NCBI GenBank assembly: GCA_016926235.1
Contig: JAFGOZ010000544.1
Coordinates: 10,553-74,552 of the forward strand
Direction of reading: 5' to 3'
Source: Bacteroidales bacterium
Lineage (GTDB): Bacteria > Bacteroidota > Bacteroidia > Bacteroidales > UBA10428
DNA: 64,000 nucleotides
The position numbers were made by a program, and so were the translations under genes. The notes below the pieces were generated by a model, which worked only from the letters and a program-made list of their open reading frames with translations, made no database searches and was not told the origin of the DNA. Below, piece by piece: positions 35,545-45,571 of this stretch. Position 1 is the stretch's first letter. Every line of letters begins with the position of its first letter.

Positions 35545-35940
35545 AATTGATCCCCCAATTAGCCTAATTACCATGAAGAATGAGGCAATAGAGACAAGAG
35601 AAGAGGAATGGGGGGAGTTGCGAGCATTTTAGATGTTTGACGAAGGACGATTGACAAAAAACGGAGATTAGTGAGTTATGAGCAATGGACTATATTGTTT
35701 GACAAATGACGAAATACAGATTTCTGAATGCTTTAAATCGGGTGTATACTCACTCTCTAACCTCACCTGCCTGGTCGGCAGACGACTCTCACTCAGCTCT
35801 TTGCCCTGTCAGCGTTCATAAATCCTGAGAATGATTTATTCGAGGCATTTAAATTAAAACCAGGGGGTACTGAAAACCAATGGCATCAATCTCACACTTT
35901 GAATCTCACGATATTATATTTTACCAGCCTTAAAATCCCA
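35545..35940. other. Gene-free spacer at the converging 3' ends
   Basis: This lies between two convergent genes. At 35639-35668 there is a family C repeat (GACGAAGGACGATTGAC) with another GACAAATGACGA at 35701-35712. I see no inverted partner of the kind found around the four-helix-bundle gene. The rest holds a GCCTGGTCGGCAGACG stretch and nothing I can name. No clear terminator is visible. Confidence 0.5.
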
Positions 35941-38900
35941 CTACTTAATGAGGGTAAACCGAACACTAAATCCAATATTGAAATTCTGGGTCGGGAAAGA
36001 AAGGGAAGTATGTGGTTTATTAATATCTTTTTCAATAAAGAACCGTAAGTTGAATGAATCACTCAGCATATAATCTGCATTAAGTGCAACAGAATAAACT
36101 TTTTGACCGGATTGTATATCATGTGAGTCTTCCAGTAAGTTATGCAACATGGTTTTATTATCCCTTATCGAAAAATCCCCCCGAACATTCAGGTCACTTT
36201 TGAATTCTTTTTGACCGGTACGTTGATTGTTAATGATGATCTGAACTTCCTCAAAACGGTAACCTATCCCTACAACATACTCATTGGTTTTAAGTTCTGT
36301 TACCAAACTATTTGAAAGGCTTAGGGCTATATTTCGTGATTTCTTGAATTCAAGCCTGGTAGTAAGGTTATTATTCCAGGTCATATCCATACCAATCAAT
36401 GGGGCAAATTGTTCATTAATAGAAACAGATTGTATTGAAATTCCGGGAATTCTGTTGTTTGAAAAGGTATCTATGCTTCCAATGAGTCCAATGTCATTCG
36501 ATACATATGAATTAATATTATAGGTACACCGATAGGAATGACTCAGACTAATAGTTTTAAAATATTTTTTCATGAATTCAATTTTTGAAAGCCCGTCATA
36601 AGTTATCCTCCAATTGGGTAACATCTTAAGAACGGAAGGTATTGAATCAAGGAAAATCTTACTAGCATCCGTTCCTGAATAGGCAGCAAGAAATGAAGGT
36701 ATAAGTACCTGTTGTGCAGTACCTCCGTATCCGGTGCGATAGATCCCTGTAGATGTATCAGGTAAGTAATATCCGTACATATCTCCTAACCTTCCGGCAA
36801 CAATCTCCCTGTTGCTACTAAACTGGTCAAAAGCATCAGAACGTTTGTCTGTACGGTTGCCCTTTTCAAATGATGTACCAATAGCAATATAAGACATGCT
36901 AAAGGTACCTGTCTCATAGTAGTTCAGAAATTCAAACTCACCAAATCCCAGTGAATCTGACATGTACATAAAGTTCTGAGAATTGTTCCGTGTCATACTC
37001 CATTGGGATGTGAGATCAATTCTGAGATTTGGTATAGGCTCAACAGTGGAACGAACATTCCATGATTTATTTATATTTTCAAGATATTTCAGGTTTTGCA
37101 GCGATTCAGTGCTTCGTGTAAGCCATCCGTTTTCAGCAGGTTTTCTGGGAAATTCTTTATCCGGTAAACCAATTAAATATTTACTTCCCGGAGCACTCCA
37201 TGTATCGTCAAATCCAAACATATAGGTAGTGGGAATATAACCGGGCAGTATAGAACCCTGAGATTGAGAATAGGTTATTGAAATATTCCTGACCGCCATA
37301 GCCATACGTATCACGTTTTCACCAATAAATATAATTGGGTTTGGCTTCTTTTCAACCGTACCTGTTACTTCTACGGTAGCATTTCTATATTCCTCTTTGG
37401 TCGTTATCCGCACTCTGTTTGCATCCAATATTTTTGTATCAAAATCCGTGACTTCCCCTCCATCTTCCGTAATAATCTTAACCTTAATCTGCTCCGTTTT
37501 AAGTCCATGAGTAACTGTTTTGCCAATATCCGGGTTAAACCGCATGGATGGTTTTGTAAATGTTATTTCTTTTGTCTCCTTCTTTTCATTCGTTTTTGCG
37601 CGACCCGAATATTTTTGGTTAATTTTCTGTAAATATCCTACTTTATTATACAGATTAAGCATATTGAACTGAGTGGAAACAGAAGCTGTATAAGAATTTT
37701 TAATAGTATTACCGGTTTCTATACCATCCCTTCTTAATGGAGCTGCGTCCCATGCAAAATTTCCGGTATACTTAGTAGTCATGGATGTCCAGTTCAATAA
37801 TCGTATCTTATTTATAGGCACGGTATATGAGGCATTTATTTGATGATTGTAATGCGTAATCCGGCCTCCATTCATAAAAGCATTCATAACAGAATCTTTC
37901 CAATGCTGATAAAATTCTTCATCATGTTTTACAACCCTGTAATCGTCCTCACCATATTGAGGCTCATCAATACGGGCAAAAGTTGCAGCAGAAAAAGACA
38001 GTTTAAGAGATCGTGCCAAATCATAATTTATATCATAATAACGGTTCCAAAGAAAATCTTTATTCACCATGGCCGGCATCTTAAGCGATTCAATCCTGGG
38101 CCTTAAAACTTTTTCATCATAACGGCGGTCAACATCTGTTCTCACAGATATTCTTGAGGGCAGATAATAAAAGTTGAAATCCCTGATTATGCTTAATGAA
38201 GGTTTATTCAGGGCTTTAATTTTCCGCAGGGGTGTAACATTCTTTGGTCTTAATGTATAATTATATCCAATAGCACCCCGGTATTGGTTTTGTTGAAAAT
38301 CCTTTATGTCAATATTCCTGGAATATGTACTGCTGTAGGCATATGTAAATCCAAAATTGGAAATGGAATACGGTTTGGGTTTCTTATTATTCTTATCAAA
38401 ACCAACATTAGTAAAGTTAATGCTTTGCCTTTCTGTAAAGTCCTGTGAGAGTCTGTAAATAGAATCTCTTTGAGAACGGGGGGTATGCTCCATAGATTCT
38501 TTAAACTCAATATCAGGGTTCTGGGGGTCATATTGAGGATCAATCACTGTTTTTGAATATCCCGTATACATAGGTATCCTTATTCCTGCCTTTTCAGGGA
38601 AAAACTTACCCAGTTCGAGGTTAGAGGATAAATCTATCTGACGAACTTCTTCCATTGAACGTTCATTTACCTTCTGGTCTATGCTACCCCAACCAGGCGT
38701 GCTTGTGAATCCGGCAGCACTGATCGTACCAAAGTCGGCAAGTTTAATCGTTGTCCGGGCGTTAGCTGCCCATCCTCCCTTATTGTTAAAATCAGTAAGC
38801 CGTAGTTCGTTTACCCAAATCTCACCAGATTTCGGAAAACCATCATCACTCGAATTATTTGCCCTGCTGGGGTTTCTCACACCGATCATCACCGTTCTGA

Positions 38901-41900
38901 TTTCATCAAGGCTGGGATAACCACATACGCTCACCCTTATACCATTGTCCTGAACTATTGAATAAACAGAATTCGCAGATATATGAGCCCCGGCAGAAGA
39001 ACGCATCATATCGTTACGTGCTAATTTCAGATCTGTAAATATTTCCAGGTCAATATCCATACAATTCTGATCAGGCCATACAATAGCCCTGTCATCTTCA
39101 CTATCCATATCGTAATGCCTGTGAGGAGTCAAAACCACAGGTATTTCATATTCGTAGTAATTATTTTTATAGTCTGAGCCCAATCGTATAAATACCCTCA
39201 GGTCATTGTCCTTAAGATCATAATCAGGTATTTGCTCCGCATGAATTTCCATTTTCAACCGCTTATATTGCCTCATATCAAGCAGGGTATTCTTATATGC
39301 TGCACGTGCGTCTCCGTCAGCCAGGTCATGAACTTTCAGTACCATTGACTGCTCATTAAGTTCCAGTAATTGAGGTTGCGTGGGATCAATTACCCTGTCA
39401 ATACCGGGAGGTAAAACATAGTTGACAGGTGTTTTCTGTGAGTTCTCTTCAATGTTTACAGTAGAAATATCCAAGGCACCTTCGGCTTCGTCAGGAGTTG
39501 ATGTACCTTCAGATGCTTCCCGAAGTGAAGAGTTATATTTTCTCCACTCGCTGCGTACAAGTTCCAGCTTAGCGAAACGAAGAATAGCCGAATCCTCAAA
39601 ATTTGTAAGATACATACGCATGAAACGTATGGATTTAAAGTCATCTATCGTACCATATTTACCTTCAAATTCTGCCAGAGGAATTTTAAACAAGTACCAA
39701 TTCACTGTTGATGAAGTTTTATTTGGAAACTCTTCTGTATGTGTACGTTTATCAACAATATAATTGGTCCCTACCTCGAAATCCCGGCGTCTCAGGCTTA
39801 CATGGTATTGAAAAAAGCGCTCATTGGTACTGAGTGTATTGTCATCATTGATATCCTCCTTATCCGGCAGGGTAGAAGCACTTGTAATATAATCCTCAGG
39901 TGATTGCTCACTTGTTGGAGAGTTCCCTTCCATACCATTGTATTTTTTGTATCGTTCGAGGATACCCATTTTCTGTTTGTCATAATCGCTTCCTCTGTAG
40001 TAGTGATAATCATCATTGGAGGGGTCTTTTAATGCTTTATCATAAGCAACGCCACCCAATTCATCCAAATAACTTTTAAAATATTTTATTTCTGCCTCTG
40101 TATCTAATCCATCCAAACCAACATCCTGAGATGCCCTTGATTCCGGATTTACATCAAACCCCGGGTTAAGCGAATTCTTGGTGGTTACAGCTCCCCATAC
40201 CGTAGTATCTACATTTTCAACCTCACCGGGTATCGGAAGCCCGTTTTCAAATGCTTTACGGGAATCTTTCAGAATATCCTCAGAAATATCCCCCAGGTTA
40301 AAGTACAAATCCCCACCCTGGTTGAGAGAATCTTCCACATAGGGGTCCATCAGCCAGAATTCGATAAACTCAATGTTGGCCGCTTCAAAGTCAGGTGTTG
40401 GTACCTCTCTCATAATACCACCCCAGCTATTACCAGGATTTTCCAGTGTTCCATCATCATCATTAACACCCTCCGTTCTGTAATTATAGGGACCTTTTTC
40501 CCGCGGATAATAGGCTACATTTAATACAGGTATGTTGGTTGGGATATTATTGGGATTATCCTTTTCCGGATATAGCTCTAATTCATATACTTCCCTCACA
40601 TAATGACTTGATTTTGCATTATTATCCTTTTTAATATGCTCCGGTGTGCTCGAGTTATCCCTGAGGAAAATCGGGTCAATAACATACCAGGCAATTTTAC
40701 CACGGTTATGGCCATATTTCAGATTATTATGCAATGCAGCTTCATCGAAAGTGCTGGGAGTACTTGACAATACCCAGTTATGGAAGGTCTTCATCTCAAT
40801 GGAGGTTTCGCTTCCTTCAAAGTCATCAATATACGAAACGCCACCTTTACCAATAGCCCTTGAAGAGCCCGGGATCAACTCTGCAAATTCACCCTCAATC
40901 GTGATAGAAGATTTCTCCTTGGTTTCAAGAAATGGTAATTTGTCAACCATAGTTGTAATAAACTGCGACTCTGTACGGTATGATCCGTTTAAACCCAACA
41001 TGGTATTTGAGATAGGCTCGTCACCAAAATTTACTTTTTGTGTAAGAGGCCGTTCGGTGAGGTTAAGTACGGTAGCCCCCAGGTTAAAATTGTCAGAAAC
41101 CCTGTAATCAAAGTGGGAACCAACCATAGTTTTAGTCTGAAAGTTAAACAGTGAATTGCTCTCCAGGGCAACCCTGATAGGCGTCCCTGATTCCATCAGA
41201 CCCGGGTTGATAATACGAACCCGTCCCAGGGTATAATCTACGGTATAATCTATTCCCTCCTGTAGTTTTATCCCTCCGGCAGTAACCACAACCGATCCCT
41301 GCGGTACGTTCATCGCATTTAATGATATTTCTGACCCTGAAGAAGATTTATAGGATCCTGAAAGGAAGAATTTATTTTTTTCTGCTATTTGTTGTGCCCT
41401 TGTTTTAGTAGAATCATACAACTCATTGTACAAATATTTTGACTCGTCAATATCTATCCCTTTGTTGTTTTCAATCCGCTCAATGGCCAGCCTCAGATCC
41501 TCACCAAAGGGTTCCAGAACAGGGAAAAATACACGTCCGTTTTTTGGATTGATGGTTACGCCAGAAATATAATCAAATATACCATCAGGCATCTGGTCAT
41601 TCTGTACATTACACTGGTCAAGGCCAAGCATCTTAAGAAGGATTACATCCTGTGCTCCCTGGTCCGGCAGATAATTTAATGGAGTACCTGAACGGGGATT
41701 CTGAAACAGCACATCAAGATAAAAGTCTTGTTTTTCAACCTGGTAAGCCCCTATTGCATACACGTTTTTCATCATCAACTCCCAGTTTCTGTAACGTGGT
41801 GTCAGGTTTGTTCCTTTTATAAGTTTTAATATCAATGGATTGCCTGTAGTACTTTCTGTTGAAAACTGGCCCACAACATATCTCCCCTGGGGGGTACTGA

Positions 41901-43251
41901 TTTCATAAGCAACAGCCAATACTTCATCGGCATTTAAAGCTGTATTCAAAGAAATGTATCCAAGGTATGGATTCAGGGTATATTCCCTGGAAGTAAGTAA
42001 TCGTGCTGATTGTATTTTTTCGAAATCAGTGCCTTCATCTAGGTTTGTACCACCTGCATTTATAACGTTTGAAACATTGTTAAAATCAGTAAGGGTGGTT
42101 GCTACAAAATTATACAATAAGTTTATAGTGTTTCTGGGAAACCCGGTTTCAGCAGTTGCAAACCCATTGTGAGTAAGGTTTTCACTACTTTCAGCAAGAT
42201 CCATAAATGCCAATATATTACGGCTATCGTCAAAGCGATTGGTTTTGTTTGTTACCCATACTTCAATGCGGGTAATCTCAACCTGCGAATTAATATTTGG
42301 TAAATTGCGTAAAGCATTGGAATAGTTATCTTTAAAATAATGTGACAGGAAGAAGTGACGGTTTTCATCGTATTCATCGGCTGTTATTTCAAATTCGCTT
42401 ACCTGGGCACCTCCTTCAACGTTTATTACCGAAGATTCTCCTTTTTGCTGTGAAAGAACAGTAGTAACCGTTAAACGGCCAAACTGAAGTTCCGTTTTTA
42501 ATCCGAACAAACTCTGGCTACCTGTAATCAAAGAGCCAGGAAGAGGGAAACTTACATTACCTGCCTCAATCTTTTTGATGATATCATCTTCTTTCCCCGT
42601 ATAGGCTATTTTGGTCTTATTTTCAAAATCAAAAGTTGCTTCAGTATTGTAGCTGATTCCCAGTTCAAGTTTGTCACCAATGGTTCCTGTAACATTCATC
42701 TGAATCTTCTCATCGAATGTAAAAGACGGGGTTTTTCTAAGTTTTTCAGGTAATTGTGGATTATCCGTTTTGTTTACCTGAAAACCAAATATAAGTTCAG
42801 CTGATCCCTGAGGTGTAATATTTATGGCATTATTACCAAATATACGGTCAAATGCCTCTCCACCAAAATTCAAACTGGGAATAAAGGATGCATTGGTTTC
42901 ATAATCTTTCTCCCGTGACCGTATTTTCCAGTAATCCTTTTCAGATTGCCTGGCATTATATTGCTCGTATTCATCCATGGTCATATACGTGCTGGGCCGG
43001 TAATCCATTTCCCCGATTTTCTTCGAAAGTATATATTGATTTGTTGCCGGGTCATACTCAACGGTGGATTCAATATTTTTGGGATCATTTAAAAACAGAG
43101 GAGATTGATAGGTCTGAGATGATTGGGAATATCCCGGGTTGTCCCTGAAAGGGTATTTTAATTCCGATTTTGTTGTATCCTGGGCAATTAGCAAAACAGG
43201 ACTGTATAATACAGCGCCGAATATAAAAATCCTGATTATGTATTTATGCAT
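35941..43251 (-). CDS. sprA: SprA, outer-membrane translocon protein of the type IX secretion system
   Basis: At about 2436 residues from the chosen start this is the giant beta-barrel SprA (Sov in Porphyromonas). It forms the outer-membrane pore of the T9SS and is needed for gliding and for secretion of large adhesins and enzymes. After a signal peptide (MHKYIIRIFIFGAVLYSPVL, cut near AQD) come long beta-rich stretches with family phrases such as TPQGSAELIFGFQVNKTDNP. There are many YNY- and SxSF-type strand ends, and the C-terminus closes on FNIGFSVRFTLIK. A longer frame reaches 43311 but would overlap ruvA; the ATG at 43251 begins the signal peptide. It lies directly behind ruvA. Confidence 0.95.
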   Translation of the reverse strand: MHKYIIRIFIFGAVLYSPVLLIAQDTTKSELKYPFRDNPGYSQSSQTYQSPLFLNDPKNIESTVEYDPATNQYILSKKIGEMDYRPSTYMTMDEYEQYNARQSEKDYWKIRSREKDYETNASFIPSLNFGGEAFDRIFGNNAINITPQGSAELIFGFQVNKTDNPQLPEKLRKTPSFTFDEKIQMNVTGTIGDKLELGISYNTEATFDFENKTKIAYTGKEDDIIKKIEAGNVSFPLPGSLITGSQSLFGLKTELQFGRLTVTTVLSQQKGESSVINVEGGAQVSEFEITADEYDENRHFFLSHYFKDNYSNALRNLPNINSQVEITRIEVWVTNKTNRFDDSRNILAFMDLAESSENLTHNGFATAETGFPRNTINLLYNFVATTLTDFNNVSNVINAGGTNLDEGTDFEKIQSARLLTSREYTLNPYLGYISLNTALNADEVLAVAYEISTPQGRYVVGQFSTESTTGNPLILKLIKGTNLTPRYRNWELMMKNVYAIGAYQVEKQDFYLDVLFQNPRSGTPLNYLPDQGAQDVILLKMLGLDQCNVQNDQMPDGIFDYISGVTINPKNGRVFFPVLEPFGEDLRLAIERIENNKGIDIDESKYLYNELYDSTKTRAQQIAEKNKFFLSGSYKSSSGSEISLNAMNVPQGSVVVTAGGIKLQEGIDYTVDYTLGRVRIINPGLMESGTPIRVALESNSLFNFQTKTMVGSHFDYRVSDNFNLGATVLNLTERPLTQKVNFGDEPISNTMLGLNGSYRTESQFITTMVDKLPFLETKEKSSITIEGEFAELIPGSSRAIGKGGVSYIDDFEGSETSIEMKTFHNWVLSSTPSTFDEAALHNNLKYGHNRGKIAWYVIDPIFLRDNSSTPEHIKKDNNAKSSHYVREVYELELYPEKDNPNNIPTNIPVLNVAYYPREKGPYNYRTEGVNDDDGTLENPGNSWGGIMREVPTPDFEAANIEFIEFWLMDPYVEDSLNQGGDLYFNLGDISEDILKDSRKAFENGLPIPGEVENVDTTVWGAVTTKNSLNPGFDVNPESRASQDVGLDGLDTEAEIKYFKSYLDELGGVAYDKALKDPSNDDYHYYRGSDYDKQKMGILERYKKYNGMEGNSPTSEQSPEDYITSASTLPDKEDINDDNTLSTNERFFQYHVSLRRRDFEVGTNYIVDKRTHTEEFPNKTSSTVNWYLFKIPLAEFEGKYGTIDDFKSIRFMRMYLTNFEDSAILRFAKLELVRSEWRKYNSSLREASEGTSTPDEAEGALDISTVNIEENSQKTPVNYVLPPGIDRVIDPTQPQLLELNEQSMVLKVHDLADGDARAAYKNTLLDMRQYKRLKMEIHAEQIPDYDLKDNDLRVFIRLGSDYKNNYYEYEIPVVLTPHRHYDMDSEDDRAIVWPDQNCMDIDLEIFTDLKLARNDMMRSSAGAHISANSVYSIVQDNGIRVSVCGYPSLDEIRTVMIGVRNPSRANNSSDDGFPKSGEIWVNELRLTDFNNKGGWAANARTTIKLADFGTISAAGFTSTPGWGSIDQKVNERSMEEVRQIDLSSNLELGKFFPEKAGIRIPMYTGYSKTVIDPQYDPQNPDIEFKESMEHTPRSQRDSIYRLSQDFTERQSINFTNVGFDKNNKKPKPYSISNFGFTYAYSSTYSRNIDIKDFQQNQYRGAIGYNYTLRPKNVTPLRKIKALNKPSLSIIRDFNFYYLPSRISVRTDVDRRYDEKVLRPRIESLKMPAMVNKDFLWNRYYDINYDLARSLKLSFSAATFARIDEPQYGEDDYRVVKHDEEFYQHWKDSVMNAFMNGGRITHYNHQINASYTVPINKIRLLNWTSMTTKYTGNFAWDAAPLRRDGIETGNTIKNSYTASVSTQFNMLNLYNKVGYLQKINQKYSGRAKTNEKKETKEITFTKPSMRFNPDIGKTVTHGLKTEQIKVKIITEDGGEVTDFDTKILDANRVRITTKEEYRNATVEVTGTVEKKPNPIIFIGENVIRMAMAVRNISITYSQSQGSILPGYIPTTYMFGFDDTWSAPGSKYLIGLPDKEFPRKPAENGWLTRSTESLQNLKYLENINKSWNVRSTVEPIPNLRIDLTSQWSMTRNNSQNFMYMSDSLGFGEFEFLNYYETGTFSMSYIAIGTSFEKGNRTDKRSDAFDQFSSNREIVAGRLGDMYGYYLPDTSTGIYRTGYGGTAQQVLIPSFLAAYSGTDASKIFLDSIPSVLKMLPNWRITYDGLSKIEFMKKYFKTISLSHSYRCTYNINSYVSNDIGLIGSIDTFSNNRIPGISIQSVSINEQFAPLIGMDMTWNNNLTTRLEFKKSRNIALSLSNSLVTELKTNEYVVGIGYRFEEVQIIINNQRTGQKEFKSDLNVRGDFSIRDNKTMLHNLLEDSHDIQSGQKVYSVALNADYMLSDSFNLRFFIEKDINKPHTSLSFPTQNFNIGFSVRFTLIK

Positions 43252-43282
43252 CCTACCCAAGCTTCCTCCGGTGTTACTACTA

Positions 43283-43864
43283 TTATAATATTTTAAGTGC
43301 TTCCTTAACAAGCTGCTCTAATGATATAGTTTTATTTGAAGCCAGGATCTTATCTATTGCTTTTTCAGCCATGTTTTTTGAAAATCCCAACGTACCTAAA
43401 GCAGATAACGCTTCTTCGCGCATTGTATTGTCTACAGTAGCAAAAATTTGTTCTAATGGGGCATCTTTCCCAAGTTTATCTTTTAAATCTACAATAATAC
43501 GCTCGGCCGATTTAGCCCCAATACCCTTAATACTTTTAAGAACATTTACATTTGCCGTGGCAATGGCTGCTTTAAGCTCTTCGGGTGTGAGTGATGATAA
43601 CATAACACGTGCTGTATTTGCCCCTATACCTGAAACAGAAATTAAATAGCGAAAAATTTCGCGCTCACTTTTATCAGCAAAACCAAAAAGGGCATGTGCA
43701 TCTTCACGAATTACCTCATGTATAAAAAGTTTACAGTCCTTTTTCTCACTTAATGCAGTAAAGGTGGTAATTGAAATATTTATAAAATACCCTACTCCCT
43801 GATTGTCTAAAACAACATAAGCCGGTGTAGATTCGATTATCGTTCCAGAAAGATATTCAAGCAT
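43283..43864 (-). CDS. ruvA: Holliday junction branch migration protein RuvA
   Basis: RuvA binds Holliday junctions and loads RuvB. The product from the ATG at 43864 (MLEYLSGTIIESTPAYVVL) has 193 residues. It has the N-terminal OB fold, the two helix-hairpin-helix segments LISVSGIGANTARVMLSS and IKGIGAKSAERIIVDLKDK, and a C-terminal domain ending EQLVKEALKIL. The longer frame adds 14 residues not seen in the family. SprA starts 31 bases after its stop and is probably co-transcribed. Confidence 0.95.
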   Translation of the reverse strand: MLEYLSGTIIESTPAYVVLDNQGVGYFINISITTFTALSEKKDCKLFIHEVIREDAHALFGFADKSEREIFRYLISVSGIGANTARVMLSSLTPEELKAAIATANVNVLKSIKGIGAKSAERIIVDLKDKLGKDAPLEQIFATVDNTMREEALSALGTLGFSKNMAEKAIDKILASNKTISLEQLVKEALKIL

Positions 43865-43930
43865 CAGATTATCAGTTGTATAAACCCAAAATTCATGAAA
43901 ATGCAAAGATACACTAAAGTTTAGAAAATT

Positions 43931-44338
43931 CTAATCCTGAGAGAGAATAGTAACCACAATTCTGCGGTTATTTCTCGGCCCGTCAAATTCACATAAAAAT
44001 ATATTTTGCCAGGTTGACAGTCCCATTTCTCCGTTAATAATAGGAATCGTTTCACCAGGGCCAACTATACCCGCCTTTAAATGCGCATCACCATTGTTAT
44101 CCTGGGCATCGTGTTCCCATATTCCTGAAGGAACTAATTTTCGAAGTAAAGTTACTACATCATTCTGTACAGATTGATCCCAATTTTCCTGGATCATTAT
44201 CGCCGCCGTCGCACCCTGGACGTAAACATTAACAAGCCCGTTTTTTATCTTACGCCTGGCAACAATATCTCGTACTTGGTCTGTTATGTCGTACAAACCA
44301 TTGTGTTTGCTTGTGGCAATAGTTATAGTTTCATGCAT
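43931..44338 (-). CDS. yjbQ: YjbQ/UPF0047 family protein
   Basis: This 135-residue single-domain protein has VYVQGATAAIMIQENWD, IWEHDAQDNNGDAHLKAG and FDGPRNNRRIVVTIL, all typical of the family. Members are annotated as secondary thiamine-phosphate synthase after a study of E. coli YjbQ, but their main role is unsettled. It is the first gene before ruvA and sprA, 66 bases upstream of the ruvA start. Confidence 0.9.
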   Translation of the reverse strand: MHETITIATSKHNGLYDITDQVRDIVARRKIKNGLVNVYVQGATAAIMIQENWDQSVQNDVVTLLRKLVPSGIWEHDAQDNNGDAHLKAGIVGPGETIPIINGEMGLSTWQNIFLCEFDGPRNNRRIVVTILSQD

Positions 44339-44472
44339 TTTGAAACAAATATTTTATATAAAATTATATCATATCCATGAATAACGATGAAAAAGCTCAT
44401 TTATTACATAAAAATCCGGAATTATCACATGTTTTCGCATATTATAGAGATCTTTATGCATAATTTCCTTAT

Positions 44473-44500
44473 TTGCATGAAATAATAATTTCTATTTTTA
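44473..44500 (+). promoter_or_regulatory. Possible promoter of the GSCFA gene
   Basis: TTG at 44473-44475 and TATTTTTA at 44493-44500, 17 bases apart, are close to the TTG / TAnnTTTG pattern. The -7 lies 15 bases before the ATG at 44516. Confidence 0.35.
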
Positions 44501-44515
44501 CAAAAAAAGAATTTC

Positions 44516-45508
44516 ATGAGCCAATTTAGAACAGTTGTTAATATCCCGAAATCTATAAATAAACCGGATTACAAAAAAAGTATTTTATTTACCGGCTCAT
44601 GTTTTTCTGAAAATATCGGTAAAAAATTACAAGATGCTAAATTCAAAGTAGATATCAATCCTTTTGGAATTTTATATAATCCTTCATCCATTAAAAATAG
44701 TTATGAGATTCTGCTATACCAAAAATATTTTTGCAGGAACGATCTCTTCTTTTACAACAGTGTTTGGAACAGCTTTTACCATCATAGCCGTTTCTCACAT
44801 ATCGATCCGGAAGTTTGTCTGGAACAAATAAATAACCGGATTATTCAGGGATATCAGACTCTTGCCAATGCCTCATTTGTATTTATCACTTTTGGTACGG
44901 CATGGGTTTATGAAAGCATTGAAAAGGAATTTATTGTTTCAAATTGTCATAAATTGCCGGCTTCAAAATTCAGGCGATATCTACTTGATGAAAATATTAT
45001 AATGGATGATTACCGCGAGCTATTTAATAAACTTCGATCTGTTAATCCCTCCTTACAGGTTGTTTTAACAGTCAGCCCAATTCGTCATTGGAAAGACGGA
45101 GCTATAAATAACCAGGTAAGTAAATCAATACTTCTGCTGGCTATTTCCCGTCTGATAAAAGAGTTTGATTATGTGAATTATTTCCCGGCATATGAAATTA
45201 TGATGGATGATCTAAGGGATTACCGTTTTTATGATGAAGATATGCTACATCCAAATAGTTCAGCTGTGGAATATATCTGGCAGCGCTTTTGCGAAACCTA
45301 TCTGGATAAAAAGACCATGGAGATTATAGGTGAGTGTGAAAAAATATATAAGGCCATGCAGCACAAGCCTTTTAATATAAATACTACTGCATTTCTTGAT
45401 TTTAATAAAAACATGATAAAAAAAATACAGGATATGCAGGTAAAATACCCATTCCTAGATTTAGTAAAGGAAAAAGAGTATTTTGAGAATAAACTGAATA
45501 AAAAATAG
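44516..45508 (+). CDS. GSCFA-domain protein
   Basis: This 330-residue cytosolic protein is named for the motif it carries: LFTGSCFSENIGKKL at residues 22-36. NPFGILYNPSSI, FVFITFGTAWVYE and VVLTVSPIRHWKDG follow, and late MLHPNSSAVEYIWQRF. The GSCFSE, FGTxW and DxxHP-like pieces recall SGNH hydrolases, with Ser and His as candidate catalytic residues. The real substrate is unknown. It is transcribed away from yjbQ and is followed by a TonB receptor gene 63 bases later. Confidence 0.88.
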   Translation: MSQFRTVVNIPKSINKPDYKKSILFTGSCFSENIGKKLQDAKFKVDINPFGILYNPSSIKNSYEILLYQKYFCRNDLFFYNSVWNSFYHHSRFSHIDPEVCLEQINNRIIQGYQTLANASFVFITFGTAWVYESIEKEFIVSNCHKLPASKFRRYLLDENIIMDDYRELFNKLRSVNPSLQVVLTVSPIRHWKDGAINNQVSKSILLLAISRLIKEFDYVNYFPAYEIMMDDLRDYRFYDEDMLHPNSSAVEYIWQRFCETYLDKKTMEIIGECEKIYKAMQHKPFNINTTAFLDFNKNMIKKIQDMQVKYPFLDLVKEKEYFENKLNKK

Positions 45509-45571
45509 GTCGGTTGTATGAACATTTTAAAATGGTTTTCTGTTTAATATTTCACTAATGATTGTTAAACG